Source of the DNA: Acetobacter sacchari
GTDB taxonomy: Bacteria; Pseudomonadota; Alphaproteobacteria; Acetobacterales; Acetobacteraceae
NCBI RefSeq assembly: GCF_017377715.1
Contig: NZ_JAFVMF010000026.1
Location: forward strand, 1-45,629
Length of the DNA stretch: 45,629 nucleotides
Direction of reading: 5' to 3'
Shown here: in pieces, positions 33,822-44,507 of the stretch
How positions within the stretch are numbered: position 1 is the stretch's first letter
How the letters are laid out: each line of letters opens with the position of its first letter
Translations under genes and position numbers: made by a program
The notes under the pieces: model-generated
Database searches by the model: none
What the model saw: only the letters and a program-made list of their open reading frames with translations
Told to the model about the DNA's origin: nothing

Positions 33822-35420
33822 ATGCGCGTGGTGACGGCCGAACGCTCCATCGTCCGCCGCTGTTTCACGCCAGCGCTCTGGGCTGCAGCAGCTCTCGTTT
33901 ATGCTGCGATCGCTCTTCACGCGTCGTCGCTGTGGCCCAAGACCTCGGATCAGACTGGCTATTTTCTTGCGGGCGTCGAGGCCGCTTCTGGCGATTGGCG
34001 TCTGCACGGGTGGCGTCTGACAGCGCCTGATTTCTGGACGTCGGACATCGCCCTGACGGCAGTTCTATCGGGTATCTGGCGTTGCGTCGGGCGCCCTGCC
34101 GCAAGCCCTCTGCTCCTGATGTTGCAGCCCGCCATACTGTGGACGGCTGTGGTCGCTTCGGCGTTGTGGCTCGCTCTCCGCCGCCTACCGCAGGGGCGGG
34201 CGCGATTCGGCGGTGGGCTGCTGCTCGCAGCGTTGCTGGCCGTGCCGCTGATGCGGAGCGAAACGGCTTACTTTATCACGCTTTCCGCTATCCATATCGG
34301 CACAATTCTCTACGCGATATGGGCGTTTCACTGCATCGACGTCTTCATGGCGCGCCCGTCAGGCAAGCGTCTCGCGGCGATCGGGGGACTGCTCTTTCTG
34401 GGTGTCCTTGGCGATCCGCTGATGCAGGTCGTGGGGGTCGCGCCCGCTTTGCTCTGGTCCTGGCTCGGAGCCGGGTCACAAAAGAGCAGGACGCGCGTCG
34501 CGGTCGTGACTGTTACGGCGGCGGTGTTGGCCCCGGCGATCCTCGCGCTCAATGCCGAGACCGGCGGCTTCATGGCGGATCGCCTGGCGCCTCGTTTCGC
34601 AGACTGGAACGACATTGCAGCCAATATAGGCGTAACCGCGCACTGCGTGCTTCTCGCTTTCGGGGCTGATCCGTTCGGGCGGGTGGTTACGAACGTGGCT
34701 CCGGAATTGACCAGATTACTGCTGCTGGCCGGATGCGTGTGGTGGGTGTGCGTGGGCCGTCTTCGGGTCGAACCAATCGGTCGTGGCGCCGCCAGCGTCG
34801 TTTCTGGTCGGACGGACGAGTCCGAAGCCGCGGGGCCTTTCCTGCCACTGCTCCTGCTCGCCAGCGCGCTGGATCTTTTGAGTCTGGTCTTCAGCGACCG
34901 GCTGGCGGTCGAACAACGCTCCATAGCCGCCGTCCGGTATCTCTTTCCTCTCTGGCTGAACATGAGCGTGGTGGCGGCCCTGCTGTGCGCCCGCGCCAGA
35001 CTGCCGGTTCTTTTGGCCGCGCTGGCCTTCGTGGCGACGGCGGCATCCGACATTGGCGCGCTATCGCGGCGTTCGACGGGCGTCCTGTCCAGCGAGGACA
35101 ACGCATTGCTGGCGACGCTGCTGCGACGTGAACCGCCGCTGGGCGTCGGCACTTGGTGGTCGTCCCTCAATCTGGAGGTCGCGTCTCTGGGACGTGTCGT
35201 CGTGTTGCCGGGAATTCGGGATCCTGAAGGGCGAATCCAGCCTTTTCAGCATATTCATCGGACGTTTTCATTCGACGCGCTGCGCGGGGAGGCGTTCTTC
35301 GTGCTCGTTCCGCTTCCCGCCGAGACATATGACGAAGCGGATGTGGTGCGCAGCTTTGGTCAGCCCGAGACGCGCTACCGGATCGGGCGTTTCATAGTTC
35401 TCCACTACCCGGCGCGCTAA
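33822..35420 (+). CDS. Polytopic membrane protein, possible GT-C glycosyltransferase
   Basis: The 532-residue protein has about ten to eleven hydrophobic segments (for example around 14-32, 84-112, 125-145, 150-175, 185-230, 345-400) and a soluble C-terminal part (about 425-532). An acidic stretch in the first outside loop (KTSDQTGYFLAGVEAASGDW) and the overall shape resemble GT-C enzymes that use lipid-linked sugars, but no diagnostic motif was recognised. It starts 31 bases after ispDF on the same strand, with ATG 33822 chosen as the start before the first membrane segment. Function remains unknown. Confidence 0.65.
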   Translation: MRVVTAERSIVRRCFTPALWAAAALVYAAIALHASSLWPKTSDQTGYFLAGVEAASGDWRLHGWRLTAPDFWTSDIALTAVLSGIWRCVGRPAASPLLLMLQPAILWTAVVASALWLALRRLPQGRARFGGGLLLAALLAVPLMRSETAYFITLSAIHIGTILYAIWAFHCIDVFMARPSGKRLAAIGGLLFLGVLGDPLMQVVGVAPALLWSWLGAGSQKSRTRVAVVTVTAAVLAPAILALNAETGGFMADRLAPRFADWNDIAANIGVTAHCVLLAFGADPFGRVVTNVAPELTRLLLLAGCVWWVCVGRLRVEPIGRGAASVVSGRTDESEAAGPFLPLLLLASALDLLSLVFSDRLAVEQRSIAAVRYLFPLWLNMSVVAALLCARARLPVLLAALAFVATAASDIGALSRRSTGVLSSEDNALLATLLRREPPLGVGTWWSSLNLEVASLGRVVVLPGIRDPEGRIQPFQHIHRTFSFDALRGEAFFVLVPLPAETYDEADVVRSFGQPETRYRIGRFIVLHYPAR

Positions 35421-35454
35421 CGCCGGACGGGAGATCCAAGACGGGACCTGCGCG

Positions 35455-35961
35455 TCAGAACGACGAGCAGTTCCTGACCACGGTCATGCCGACGGATTGC
35501 TGCTGAAATAGCGCCCGGTAACGAGTCCGGATCGCGTCCAGCCGTGCGCGTAGGTCCGGTGCGTCTGGAGAAACGATCCAGACAAGTCGAGACGGTTCGG
35601 AGCCGATGTGGTTGGTTTCGCGATCGCGCCACTGCCCGTAGCCGCTCTGAACGGTCAGCCCGTCCGGGAAGCGCGGCGTGATTTCGGCTGCGAGAAAGTC
35701 GCGCCATTGCGCGTCCGTGATGACGCCGCCCCGCGGGCGGGTCATGCCGAACATGAGCGTGATCTGCAGACCCGGTTCGGCGCCAAGTCGTGCGCAGACG
35801 CCGGAAAGAGACGCCTGTGCGTCGACGTTGGACGTCGCCGTCGCCGGGGTTGGCGTCGTGATATCTGTCGCCGGGGGCTGGGCGCCTTGTGGTGGAGCGT
35901 TTTTGCACCCTGCGAACGCCAAAAGCACGGTTATGACAGCGATCCGGTGCGGGGCGATCAT
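35455..35961 (-). CDS. DUF3574 family lipoprotein
   Basis: A 168-residue protein with a lipobox (LLAFAGC, Cys19), so it should be lipid-anchored after export. After a Pro/Thr-rich linker, the domain TLMFGMTRPRGGVITDAQWR, then FLAAEITPRFPDGLTVQSG and GQWRDRE matches DUF3574, a small family of unknown function. The start ATG overlaps the upstream Nudix gene's stop by four bases (ATGA), so the two are translationally coupled, an odd pairing of an exported and a cytoplasmic protein. Confidence 0.8.
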   Translation of the reverse strand: MIAPHRIAVITVLLAFAGCKNAPPQGAQPPATDITTPTPATATSNVDAQASLSGVCARLGAEPGLQITLMFGMTRPRGGVITDAQWRDFLAAEITPRFPDGLTVQSGYGQWRDRETNHIGSEPSRLVWIVSPDAPDLRARLDAIRTRYRALFQQQSVGMTVVRNCSSF

Positions 35962-36854
35962 GTTGCGGCGCCTTCGTCGTCGAACACAGGGCCGTTCAAC
36001 CCGGCGCGCAGGACCCGTCCTTCCGTCGATTCAGGGTCGATCATCCCGAAGCGCAAAAACAGATCGATCAGCACCAGATTGACGTTGAACTTGAACTCGT
36101 CCGTATCGCGGACAAGCACGAATACCTCCGAAAGAGGCAGAAGGAGAAATTCCTCGACCTCTCCGTCGGCCGGGCGCGGCACGAACGTCTCCGGCAAAAG
36201 AAGATCGTAACAATGCAGCGCGTCGCGCCGCAGCCCCTCGGGACGATCCATCGCGTAGCGGATCACGCCCACGCCCCGGGCCTGCCGCGTCACATCCGGC
36301 GGCAGGCTCGCCTCTTCCTCGGCCTCCTTGAGAAGCGCCTCGTCCGGCGTGTATCCGGCGGGCACGCCACCGGCCACGAGGTGGTCGAGCTTTGCGGGGT
36401 CGAGGCGCTTGTCGCGGGCGCGCCGTCCCACCCAGAGGTGCAAGCCGTCCGAACGCTGCACGAGGCCGTTCATATGCACGCCGGTCGCAAAGAACCCGAA
36501 CAGGGGGAGGGCGCCCCGATCGATTCGCCCCAGCGCCGGGCCGCCGGGCGTCGCCCGCACGTCGAACAGTTCATCATGTGGCCGGTACAACTCCAGTGCA
36601 GCGAGGCGTCGCCCGAGCGCCTCAAGCCCGGAGGCGTCGGGGAGGGCGAATCCGTCGCCGGTGTTCAGCCCCTCTTTACGCAACGCTGCGGCGACCGTCG
36701 GCTCAACCCACCCCGCCACGTGTCCTCCGAGACGAAAAGGATGCCTCTCGACGTCAGGTCGCCGCGCGTTGCACGCGCGAATATGGCGCATGAAGCCATC
36801 GTCCGGGTCGGCTGTAGCGTCACTTAAGGGGGAGGTGAGGGGAAAGGGCGTCAT
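35958..36854 (-). CDS. Nudix hydrolase with N-terminal DUF4743 domain
   Basis: The 298-residue protein has an N-terminal DUF4743 region (about 20-130, with HIRACNARRP and PFRLGGHVAGWV) and a Nudix domain (about 130-285). This architecture is shared with the Nudix part of yeast Tnr3-like proteins, which act on oxidised thiamine diphosphates. The Nudix box reads GGVPAGYTPDEALLKEAEEE followed by ASL: Lys replaces the usual Arg, Tyr replaces the first conserved Glu and Ser replaces the late Gly, while the EAEEE core needed for metal is kept. Activity is therefore plausible but uncertain. It is the first gene of a two-gene unit with the DUF3574 lipoprotein. Confidence 0.82.
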   Translation of the reverse strand: MTPFPLTSPLSDATADPDDGFMRHIRACNARRPDVERHPFRLGGHVAGWVEPTVAAALRKEGLNTGDGFALPDASGLEALGRRLAALELYRPHDELFDVRATPGGPALGRIDRGALPLFGFFATGVHMNGLVQRSDGLHLWVGRRARDKRLDPAKLDHLVAGGVPAGYTPDEALLKEAEEEASLPPDVTRQARGVGVIRYAMDRPEGLRRDALHCYDLLLPETFVPRPADGEVEEFLLLPLSEVFVLVRDTDEFKFNVNLVLIDLFLRFGMIDPESTEGRVLRAGLNGPVFDDEGAAT

Positions 36855-36927
36855 GAGGACTGTTCCGCGCCTGCGCCGGGCGTTTACGGAGAGATGGGAG
36901 GCGGCGGCGTCAGCCTTCCATGGCGGC

Positions 36928-36980
36928 CCTGAGCATCGGTCATGCGCTGTATCCTGATCCGCGCATGACCGATGCTCAGG
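36928..36980. repeat. 20-bp perfect inverted repeat with 13-base loop
   Basis: Arms 36928-36947 and 36961-36980 (CCTGAGCATCGGTCATG... and its exact complement) are perfect. The element lies in the spacer between the Nudix gene and the ABC exporter, which diverge, so it sits in a promoter region rather than at gene ends. Each arm contains ATGACCGATGCTCAG read outward, giving mirrored tiny frames on both strands. It has no T-run. An operator, an RNA hairpin or a remnant of a mobile repeat are possible. Confidence 0.75.
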
Positions 36981-37106
36981 CCTTTACGCTCCGATACAAC
37001 CCGGCGGCGCGTGTCAGTCAAGCCGGTGCGAGATGATACGATTGCGTGCCGATTCCTGGGGCGCCGGGCCTTGTAAAACAGGAGGAACGGGCCACATCCA
37101 GACCCG

Positions 37107-39005
37107 ATGAGCCCCTCTTTACGCATGTCGGCGGCGCCTGCCGCCCCGACGCCCGCCCGCCCCGTGAGCCCCACCGGCGTAACCCTCGCCCGCCTTCTCC
37201 CCTATCTCTGGCCGCGTAACGACCCTTCGTTGAAGCTGCGCGTGGTCGGCGTGCTGGCGCTTCTCGTTCTGGCCAAGGTGGCGGCCGTTTTCGTTCCGTA
37301 CGTATACAGCGCCGTCGTCGACCGGCTGTCGCATCCCGGGTCGGTCGCGGCGACGCCGATAGCCGTGATCGTCGGCTATGGCCTCGTTCGTCTGGCGTCG
37401 TCGGCGTTCAACGAACTGCGTGACGCCCTGTTCGCGCCAGTGCGCTTTCGCGTCGCGCGTGATGCGGCGTTGCGGAGCTTCGAGCACATGCACCGGCTTT
37501 CGTTGCGCTTCCATCTGGATCGGCGAACCGGCGGCGTCACCCGCGCCATCGAACGCGGGACGGAGGCCGTAGAGACGCTTTTGCGGACGGCGCTGGTGAT
37601 CGCTCCGACGCTTCTTGAGGCGTTGATGGTGATCGGGCTGATCTGGGGGATGTTCGACTGGCGCTACGCGGCGCTGATCTTTCTCGCCGTCGTCGCCTAC
37701 GTGGCGTTCACCTTCGGCTTCACCGGCTGGCGCATCGGCATTCGCCGACGGATGAACGACATCAACAGCGAGGCCACGGGCAAGGCGCTGGACAGTCTGC
37801 TGAACTACGAGACCGTGAAGTATTTCGGCAACGAAACGCACGAGGCGACGCGTTACGGCGACGCCCAGACCCGCTACGCGCGCGCGGCGCTGCACACCCA
37901 GTATTCTCTTGGAATGCTCAATTTCGGACAGGCGGCGATCATCGGCGTCGCCATGACCCTCGCGATGCTGCTGGCCGGGGCGGACGTCTCGCAGGGGCGC
38001 ATCACTGTGGGGCAGTTCGTGCTGGTCAACACGTATCTGCTTCAGCTCTATGCACCGCTGAATTTTCTGGGCTCGATCTATTCTTCGATCCGTACGTCGC
38101 TCGTGGATCTGGAACATATGTTCGGTCTTCTGGAAGAGACGGTGGAGGTTGACGATCCGCCGAATCCGTCCCCGATCGCGGCGCGCCTGCGGGATGCTCC
38201 GCCGGCCTCCGTGACGTTCGAGGACGTGCGGTTCGGATATCGGCCTGATCGGGAAATCCTGCATGGCGTCAGCTTTTCGGCCCCGCCGGGATCATTCATC
38301 GCTATTGTAGGGCCGACGGGGGCGGGGAAATCGACCATCAGCCGCCTGCTGTTCCGTTTTTACGACGTGTCGTCGGGGCACGTGCGCGTCGATGGGCGGG
38401 ACGTGCGGGACTATAACCAGAGCGATCTACGCGCGGCCATTGGCGTCGTGCCGCAGGATACGGTCCTGTTCAACGACACAATTGGCTACAACATCGCTTA
38501 CGGGCGTCTTGGCGCCACCAGCGATGAGATCGAACATGCGGCCCGTCTGGCGCAGATTCATGATTTCATTGTTTCGCTTCCCGATGGCTACGAGACGCGT
38601 GTCGGAGAGCGCGGGTTGAAGCTGTCCGGCGGCGAGAAGCAGCGCGTGGCTATCGCACGCACGATTCTTAAGGATCCGCGTCTGCTGATTCTCGATGAAG
38701 CGACCAGCGCGCTGGATACTCATACGGAACGCGAAATCCAGGCGGCCCTGCGCGCAGTCGCGGCCGAGCGCACGACGGTTGTGATCGCTCACCGTCTATC
38801 CACAATCGTCGATGCGGACGAAATTCTGGTTCTTGGCGACGGTCGGGTGCAGGAGAGGGGCCGTCACGCGGAACTGATGAGCCATAATGGCCTCTACGCC
38901 GCTATGTGGGCGGCGCAGGACGGCGCTCAGGAAGAAACGCAGGACGAGGCGGATGCGGCGGGCGGCAGCGTCATGCCGGGCGAACCCTCGGTCGTGTTGT
39001 CCTGA
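37107..39005 (+). CDS. Atm1/HMT1-type ABC transporter (fused permease and ATPase)
   Basis: A 632-residue half-transporter of the Atm1 family, which exports glutathione-linked compounds or heavy-metal conjugates. Six membrane segments span about 45-310; the loop FHLDRRTGGVTRAIERGTEA and YETVKYFGNE are diagnostic for Atm1. The ATPase domain (about 370-605) has Walker A GPTGAGKST, Q-loop VVPQDTVLFNDT, signature LSGGEKQRVAIART, Walker B LLILDEATSALD and VIAHRLSTI. Acting as a homodimer, it would complement the glutathione made by gshA. ATG 37107 is used; AGGAGGA lies about 20 bases upstream, further than ideal. Confidence 0.92.
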   Translation: MSPSLRMSAAPAAPTPARPVSPTGVTLARLLPYLWPRNDPSLKLRVVGVLALLVLAKVAAVFVPYVYSAVVDRLSHPGSVAATPIAVIVGYGLVRLASSAFNELRDALFAPVRFRVARDAALRSFEHMHRLSLRFHLDRRTGGVTRAIERGTEAVETLLRTALVIAPTLLEALMVIGLIWGMFDWRYAALIFLAVVAYVAFTFGFTGWRIGIRRRMNDINSEATGKALDSLLNYETVKYFGNETHEATRYGDAQTRYARAALHTQYSLGMLNFGQAAIIGVAMTLAMLLAGADVSQGRITVGQFVLVNTYLLQLYAPLNFLGSIYSSIRTSLVDLEHMFGLLEETVEVDDPPNPSPIAARLRDAPPASVTFEDVRFGYRPDREILHGVSFSAPPGSFIAIVGPTGAGKSTISRLLFRFYDVSSGHVRVDGRDVRDYNQSDLRAAIGVVPQDTVLFNDTIGYNIAYGRLGATSDEIEHAARLAQIHDFIVSLPDGYETRVGERGLKLSGGEKQRVAIARTILKDPRLLILDEATSALDTHTEREIQAALRAVAAERTTVVIAHRLSTIVDADEILVLGDGRVQERGRHAELMSHNGLYAAMWAAQDGAQEETQDEADAAGGSVMPGEPSVVLS

Positions 39006-39063
39006 CGGGGCCTGACAGTGTAACTCCCGGCGGAGTAAGCCCGGCCGGGCGACAGGAGACGAT

Positions 39064-39348
39064 ATGACGGACAACGCTCAGGCGCCCGAAGGCGGCGCGC
39101 AGCAGGTCGAGGTTTCGGAAGAACTGACCAAGTGCGCGATGGTGATCGAACATGCGATCGAGCATCTGCTGGAAGAAAATCATGCGCCGCTGGCCGTCGC
39201 GTCGGCGCTGCTTGGCGGCTCGCTCGGCCTGCTCGCCCGTACGATGGACAAGGACACGATCCTGAAGATTCTCGACAGCGCGGTGCAGAGCGTCCGGTCG
39301 GGCGAATTGCAGGACGCCGAGCACGCCCGTCGAGGCCACGACTCCTGA
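39064..39348 (+). CDS. Small helical protein of unknown function
   Basis: A 94-residue protein with a good ribosome-binding site (ACAGGAGA seven bases before ATG 39064). Residues 15-85 are mostly predicted helix, with a Gly/Leu-rich central segment (ASALLGGSLGLLARTM) that could be a short membrane-associated or buried helix. It follows the ABC exporter by 58 bases on the same strand and may be co-transcribed with it. No family was recognised, though composition and start signal support a real gene. Confidence 0.7.
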   Translation: MTDNAQAPEGGAQQVEVSEELTKCAMVIEHAIEHLLEENHAPLAVASALLGGSLGLLARTMDKDTILKILDSAVQSVRSGELQDAEHARRGHDS

Positions 39349-39428
39349 GTTTGAGTTCACTCGTGTGGTCCAGTGTCGCCACACGGGTGATTTTCGTCAC
39401 GCTGCGGACGTTGAAGGCCACACTTCGC

Positions 39429-39457
39429 TTGACTGTGCGGGGTACCTCCGTCATAAG
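39429..39457 (+). promoter_or_regulatory. Candidate promoter of rpmB
   Basis: TTGACT (39429-39434) and CATAAG (39452-39457) are separated by 17 bases, close to a sigma-70 type promoter, about 70 bases before rpmB. Confidence 0.4.
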
Positions 39458-39527
39458 CCGCGCCTGATCCTGATGACGATAAGCCGGGCGTCGCCTCGGC
39501 CTGAATTCTTGACCGAGGATGATTTCT

Positions 39528-39827
39528 ATGTCCCGCCGTTGTGAGATTACCGGCAAGGGCGTGCTGACCGGCAACAATGTCAGCCACGCCAACAACAAAA
39601 GCCGTCGCCGCTTCCTGCCGAACCTGCAGGACGTGTCCGTCCTGTCCGACGTGCTCGGCGCGCCGGTTTCGATGCGCGTGACCACGCGCGGCCTGCGCAC
39701 CATCGAGCACAATGGCGGCCTCGACGCCTTCCTGCTCGGCACGCCGAATCGTGACCTGACCACGGAAGCGCAGGTGATCAAGCGCCGCATTCAGCGCGCG
39801 CAGATCAAGAAGCAGGCCAGCGCCTGA
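39528..39827 (+). CDS. rpmB: 50S ribosomal protein L28
   Basis: The 99-residue protein begins [20 protein letters not shown] and contains [13 protein letters not shown] and [18 protein letters not shown], the standard bacterial L28 in its longer alphaproteobacterial form. The start is ATG 39528, with GAGG ten bases upstream; an ATG nine bases earlier is in frame but would add MIS, not seen in the family. It is followed by two hairpins and then by fusA. Confidence 0.96.
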   Translation: MSRRCEITGKGVLTGNNVSHANNKSRRRFLPNLQDVSVLSDVLGAPVSMRVTTRGLRTIEHNGGLDAFLLGTPNRDLTTEAQVIKRRIQRAQIKKQASA

Positions 39828-39834
39828 GGCAGGA

Positions 39835-39888
39835 GGCGCGACTTCGGTCGCGCCAGACCTGCTTGAACGTCCTGCATTGACGGGACGT
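39835..39888 (+). terminator. Two hairpins downstream of rpmB
   Basis: The first (39835-39854) is an 8-bp perfect stem, GGCGCGAC with GTCGCGCC, closed by the very stable UUCG tetraloop. The second (39867-39888) pairs ACGTCC with GGACGT and is followed by the pyrimidine-rich CTTACTCTT. Together they probably end or attenuate the rpmB transcript before fusA. Confidence 0.55.
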
Positions 39889-40047
39889 CTTACTCTTGTG
39901 GCCCGACTGAGGCCGCTTCTCCATGACGGCTAACGCTGCGGGGATGCGGAGGCGGCGGGCGGGGGCGCGCGGAGCAGGTCTCCTGTCGCGCCCCATCTGT
40001 ATTATCGGCCCAGTCTATCGGCTCAGCCCGTTTCCCGGAGAAGTGCC

Positions 40048-42141
<2,094 letters not shown>

Positions 42142-42163
42142 TCCAACAGGTGCGATGACGTTG

Positions 42164-42194
42164 AAAAGCCGACCCTCAGGGGTCGGCTTTTTTT
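42164..42194 (+). terminator. Intrinsic terminator of fusA
   Basis: AAAAGCCGACCC pairs perfectly with GGGTCGGCTTTT across a TCAG loop and runs into seven T. It lies 22 bases after the fusA stop and is the clearest intrinsic terminator in the window. Confidence 0.92.
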
Positions 42195-42425
42195 ATGTGG
42201 ATTACGTGCTTTGCTTCCAGTGGTTAGAGTGACTGCGGTCATTCCGTAGAGGCTCGACGGCCGTTTTCGACCGGAATTTTTGGACTTGACAGGAGCCGTC
42301 ATCGCCCGCCTAGGCAGCAAGACTAGCCCCGAAGGAAATCGCTGCTGATGGTGCTATCTCGTTTTTTGTCGGGTTAAGCGTCGTCATCCACGTTGCGGCG
42401 GAAAAATGCGTGCATTAGCGTGAAT

Positions 42426-43484
42426 ATGATGAATGATTCAGGTCTCGATAACGACAGCTTGGGCGGCGACGTAATTTCTTCTCGTCGAACGACAGAGGAA
42501 AGCGCCATTCGTGAAGCGTGGCTGCACTTGCTTGGACGCCAACCTTCGGAGAGCGAGATAGCTTCGGAACTGAGGCTTGGCTCTGCAGGCGTAACGACCA
42601 GGTGTCAGCGCCTGGCGTTATCGGAGGAAGGGCTGGCTCGCGTAAGGCATTTTCGTTTTTTGAATGGCGAAGTCTATGACACGGTTCTAAGCGGAAACAG
42701 ACTCGCGTTCGTGCATATAGAAAAATGCGGCGGCACGACGCTGCATGAAATGTTGACGACTCAGTTTCCTGCAAACCGTATCTGCCCGGAGCGATTTGAT
42801 GGCCTGGGAAGCTGGACGATTAACGAATTATCGCGTTTTGACTTGTTTTCTGGTCATTTTGATGCGGCATATTGTCGCTCGATTCCGGGAACCGTTCGGC
42901 TCATCACTGTGCTGCGTGATCCGCGTGAAAGATTGCTGTCGGTTTACAGATTCTGGCGCGCACACAAGCCGTCACCCGAGGTTGATTCTCATCCACTGAT
43001 TTCGCTGACCCGTAAAATGTCTGCGGAGGAGTTCTTCAACGACCCTCTGGTTGATCGATGTGCAGGCATACGGGACGCTATCGTGGGGCAATTGATTCGT
43101 GAAGGCGAGAAAGGTGAGATCGGGGCGGGCCATATTCTTCGCACGGACCCCGGCCAGGCGCTGAAAAAAGCTTGGAAAACGCTTAAAGGCATGGCTGCGT
43201 TCGGGCTCGTCGAGCGCATGGAGGATACGCGCCACGTGTTGAACGACGCGCTTGGTCTGCAAATGCCTCGGGTCGCGCCGAAACAGGTTTTGACCGACTT
43301 GGTCACTAATAGGGAAAGTTTCGTCGTTCGTGAGGAGGAACCTGTGACCGCAGGGCTTATGGCGCGGCTGGACGCGCTGACGGCGGTTGACAGGGCGCTT
43401 TACGTCAAAGCGCGGCGTCTGTTCGATATGCGCGTGAGGATGATGCGCCTTAAGCGGTTGGCGACAGGCGTAGGTGGTGGCTGA
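42426..43484 (+). CDS. Sulfotransferase family 2 protein
   Basis: The protein has the two PAPS-binding signatures of sulfotransferases: the 5'-phosphosulfate loop FVHIEKCGGTTLHEML (about 97-112) and the 3'-phosphate site LRDPRERLLSVYRFW (about 164-178). Such enzymes transfer sulfate to sugars or other hydroxyls. The N-terminal 75 residues contain a REAWLHLLGRQPSESE stretch like the short helical module often joined to glycan enzymes. ATG 42426 is used but has no clear ribosome-binding site; TTG 42393 and GTG 42420 are alternatives. It converges with a GT8 glycosyltransferase gene, with 33 bases between stops, which fits glycan decoration. Confidence 0.78.
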   Translation: MMNDSGLDNDSLGGDVISSRRTTEESAIREAWLHLLGRQPSESEIASELRLGSAGVTTRCQRLALSEEGLARVRHFRFLNGEVYDTVLSGNRLAFVHIEKCGGTTLHEMLTTQFPANRICPERFDGLGSWTINELSRFDLFSGHFDAAYCRSIPGTVRLITVLRDPRERLLSVYRFWRAHKPSPEVDSHPLISLTRKMSAEEFFNDPLVDRCAGIRDAIVGQLIREGEKGEIGAGHILRTDPGQALKKAWKTLKGMAAFGLVERMEDTRHVLNDALGLQMPRVAPKQVLTDLVTNRESFVVREEEPVTAGLMARLDALTAVDRALYVKARRLFDMRVRMMRLKRLATGVGGG

Positions 43485-43517
43485 TTGAAGGCGGAATTCT
43501 CTTCTGGGAGTTTTGCG

Positions 43518-44507
43518 TCAGACTGCGAATTGGGTGTCGTGCAGATAGCGGCGGATTCGTCTGCGCCTTAGCGGCACGCGCCAAGGTGTGATGAGGCGCA
43601 GAAGCCTCCACGCTCGCTCTCCATCCCGATCAGTACGTTCCATATGCTCTGCGTCCGGCATGAAGGGGAAATCTTTCAGCATGGGATGGGCTCGTAATAT
43701 GGCTGCGTAAGATTCTTTGAAGCGTCCCCGCCATGGGCGCGAGTCCGCGAACCATGGTTTTTGCGCCCCCGTGAAATGGATCACCGCAGGCGAGATCATG
43801 TCTTCGGCCTCGCACTCGGCATAGGTTGAAACGTAGTTATAGCGGGGGGAGAGGGCGAGGCGGTGGCCAACTGAGATTGCGTTCAGTGCGCTCTGGTCAT
43901 GAAAGCGGCAGCGGTCCGAATGTTGCAGGAAATATCTCAGCGCCCTGTCGCTCATTGAGATCCAGGTGTCTCTGGTTGCGGAGAGCACGCCTGAATTAAA
44001 ATAGTCTCGAGGATCCTTGATCCCGATGCTTTGGAGATACTCGCGGGTTGTTCTGGCGCTGGTGTCGTTTTCGGGAATTTTGACATAGGGACGGTCCGTT
44101 GCGCCGAGGATCAAGCCCTCGGGGACGTCGAAGCTTATAAGGTCAAGGATCGGGCCGACGATCTGGATATCGCCGTCAAAATAGGTCAGATGCTTGTAAC
44201 GTTCCGGGATATTTTGACCTACCGTGAGGCGGGCAAGGGCGCTCGGCGGTACGTGCGTTTTGCGGAACACAGCGTCGTCCGGCATTGAGTAACGCGATGG
44301 GGAACTTGTCTGGAAGATTATCGGCCGGTCACGGAACTCTCGCCGTATTTTGTCTGCTTCCAGCTCAGAAAACCCAATCAGAAACACGAAAATGTCGGCA
44401 ATCGCACGAACATCTGGCTGATCGAGAATCTGTGTTGCTGCGACGAGGGTAGGGACAAGAAACCCACGATCGGTCGTAAAAAAAATCGCACGGTCTTTGT
44501 CACAGCT
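43518..44507 (-). CDS. GT8-type glycosyltransferase
   Basis: A retaining GT-A enzyme of the GT8 family. Key motifs are FFTTDRGFLVPTLVAATQ at the N-terminus, the metal-binding DXD in YFDGDIQIVG, YFNSGVLSATRDTW, FHDQSALNAIS and IHFTGAQKPW, in the order found in LPS glucosyl- and galactosyltransferases. TTG 44507 was chosen because AAGGGGG lies seven bases upstream; a TTG at 44543 would add 12 residues. The basic C-terminus (PLRRRRIRRYL) suggests membrane association. With the sulfotransferase it likely modifies a surface glycan; donor and acceptor are unknown. Confidence 0.8.
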   Translation of the reverse strand, partial: SCDKDRAIFFTTDRGFLVPTLVAATQILDQPDVRAIADIFVFLIGFSELEADKIRREFRDRPIIFQTSSPSRYSMPDDAVFRKTHVPPSALARLTVGQNIPERYKHLTYFDGDIQIVGPILDLISFDVPEGLILGATDRPYVKIPENDTSARTTREYLQSIGIKDPRDYFNSGVLSATRDTWISMSDRALRYFLQHSDRCRFHDQSALNAISVGHRLALSPRYNYVSTYAECEAEDMISPAVIHFTGAQKPWFADSRPWRGRFKESYAAILRAHPMLKDFPFMPDAEHMERTDRDGERAWRLLRLITPWRVPLRRRRIRRYLHDTQFAV

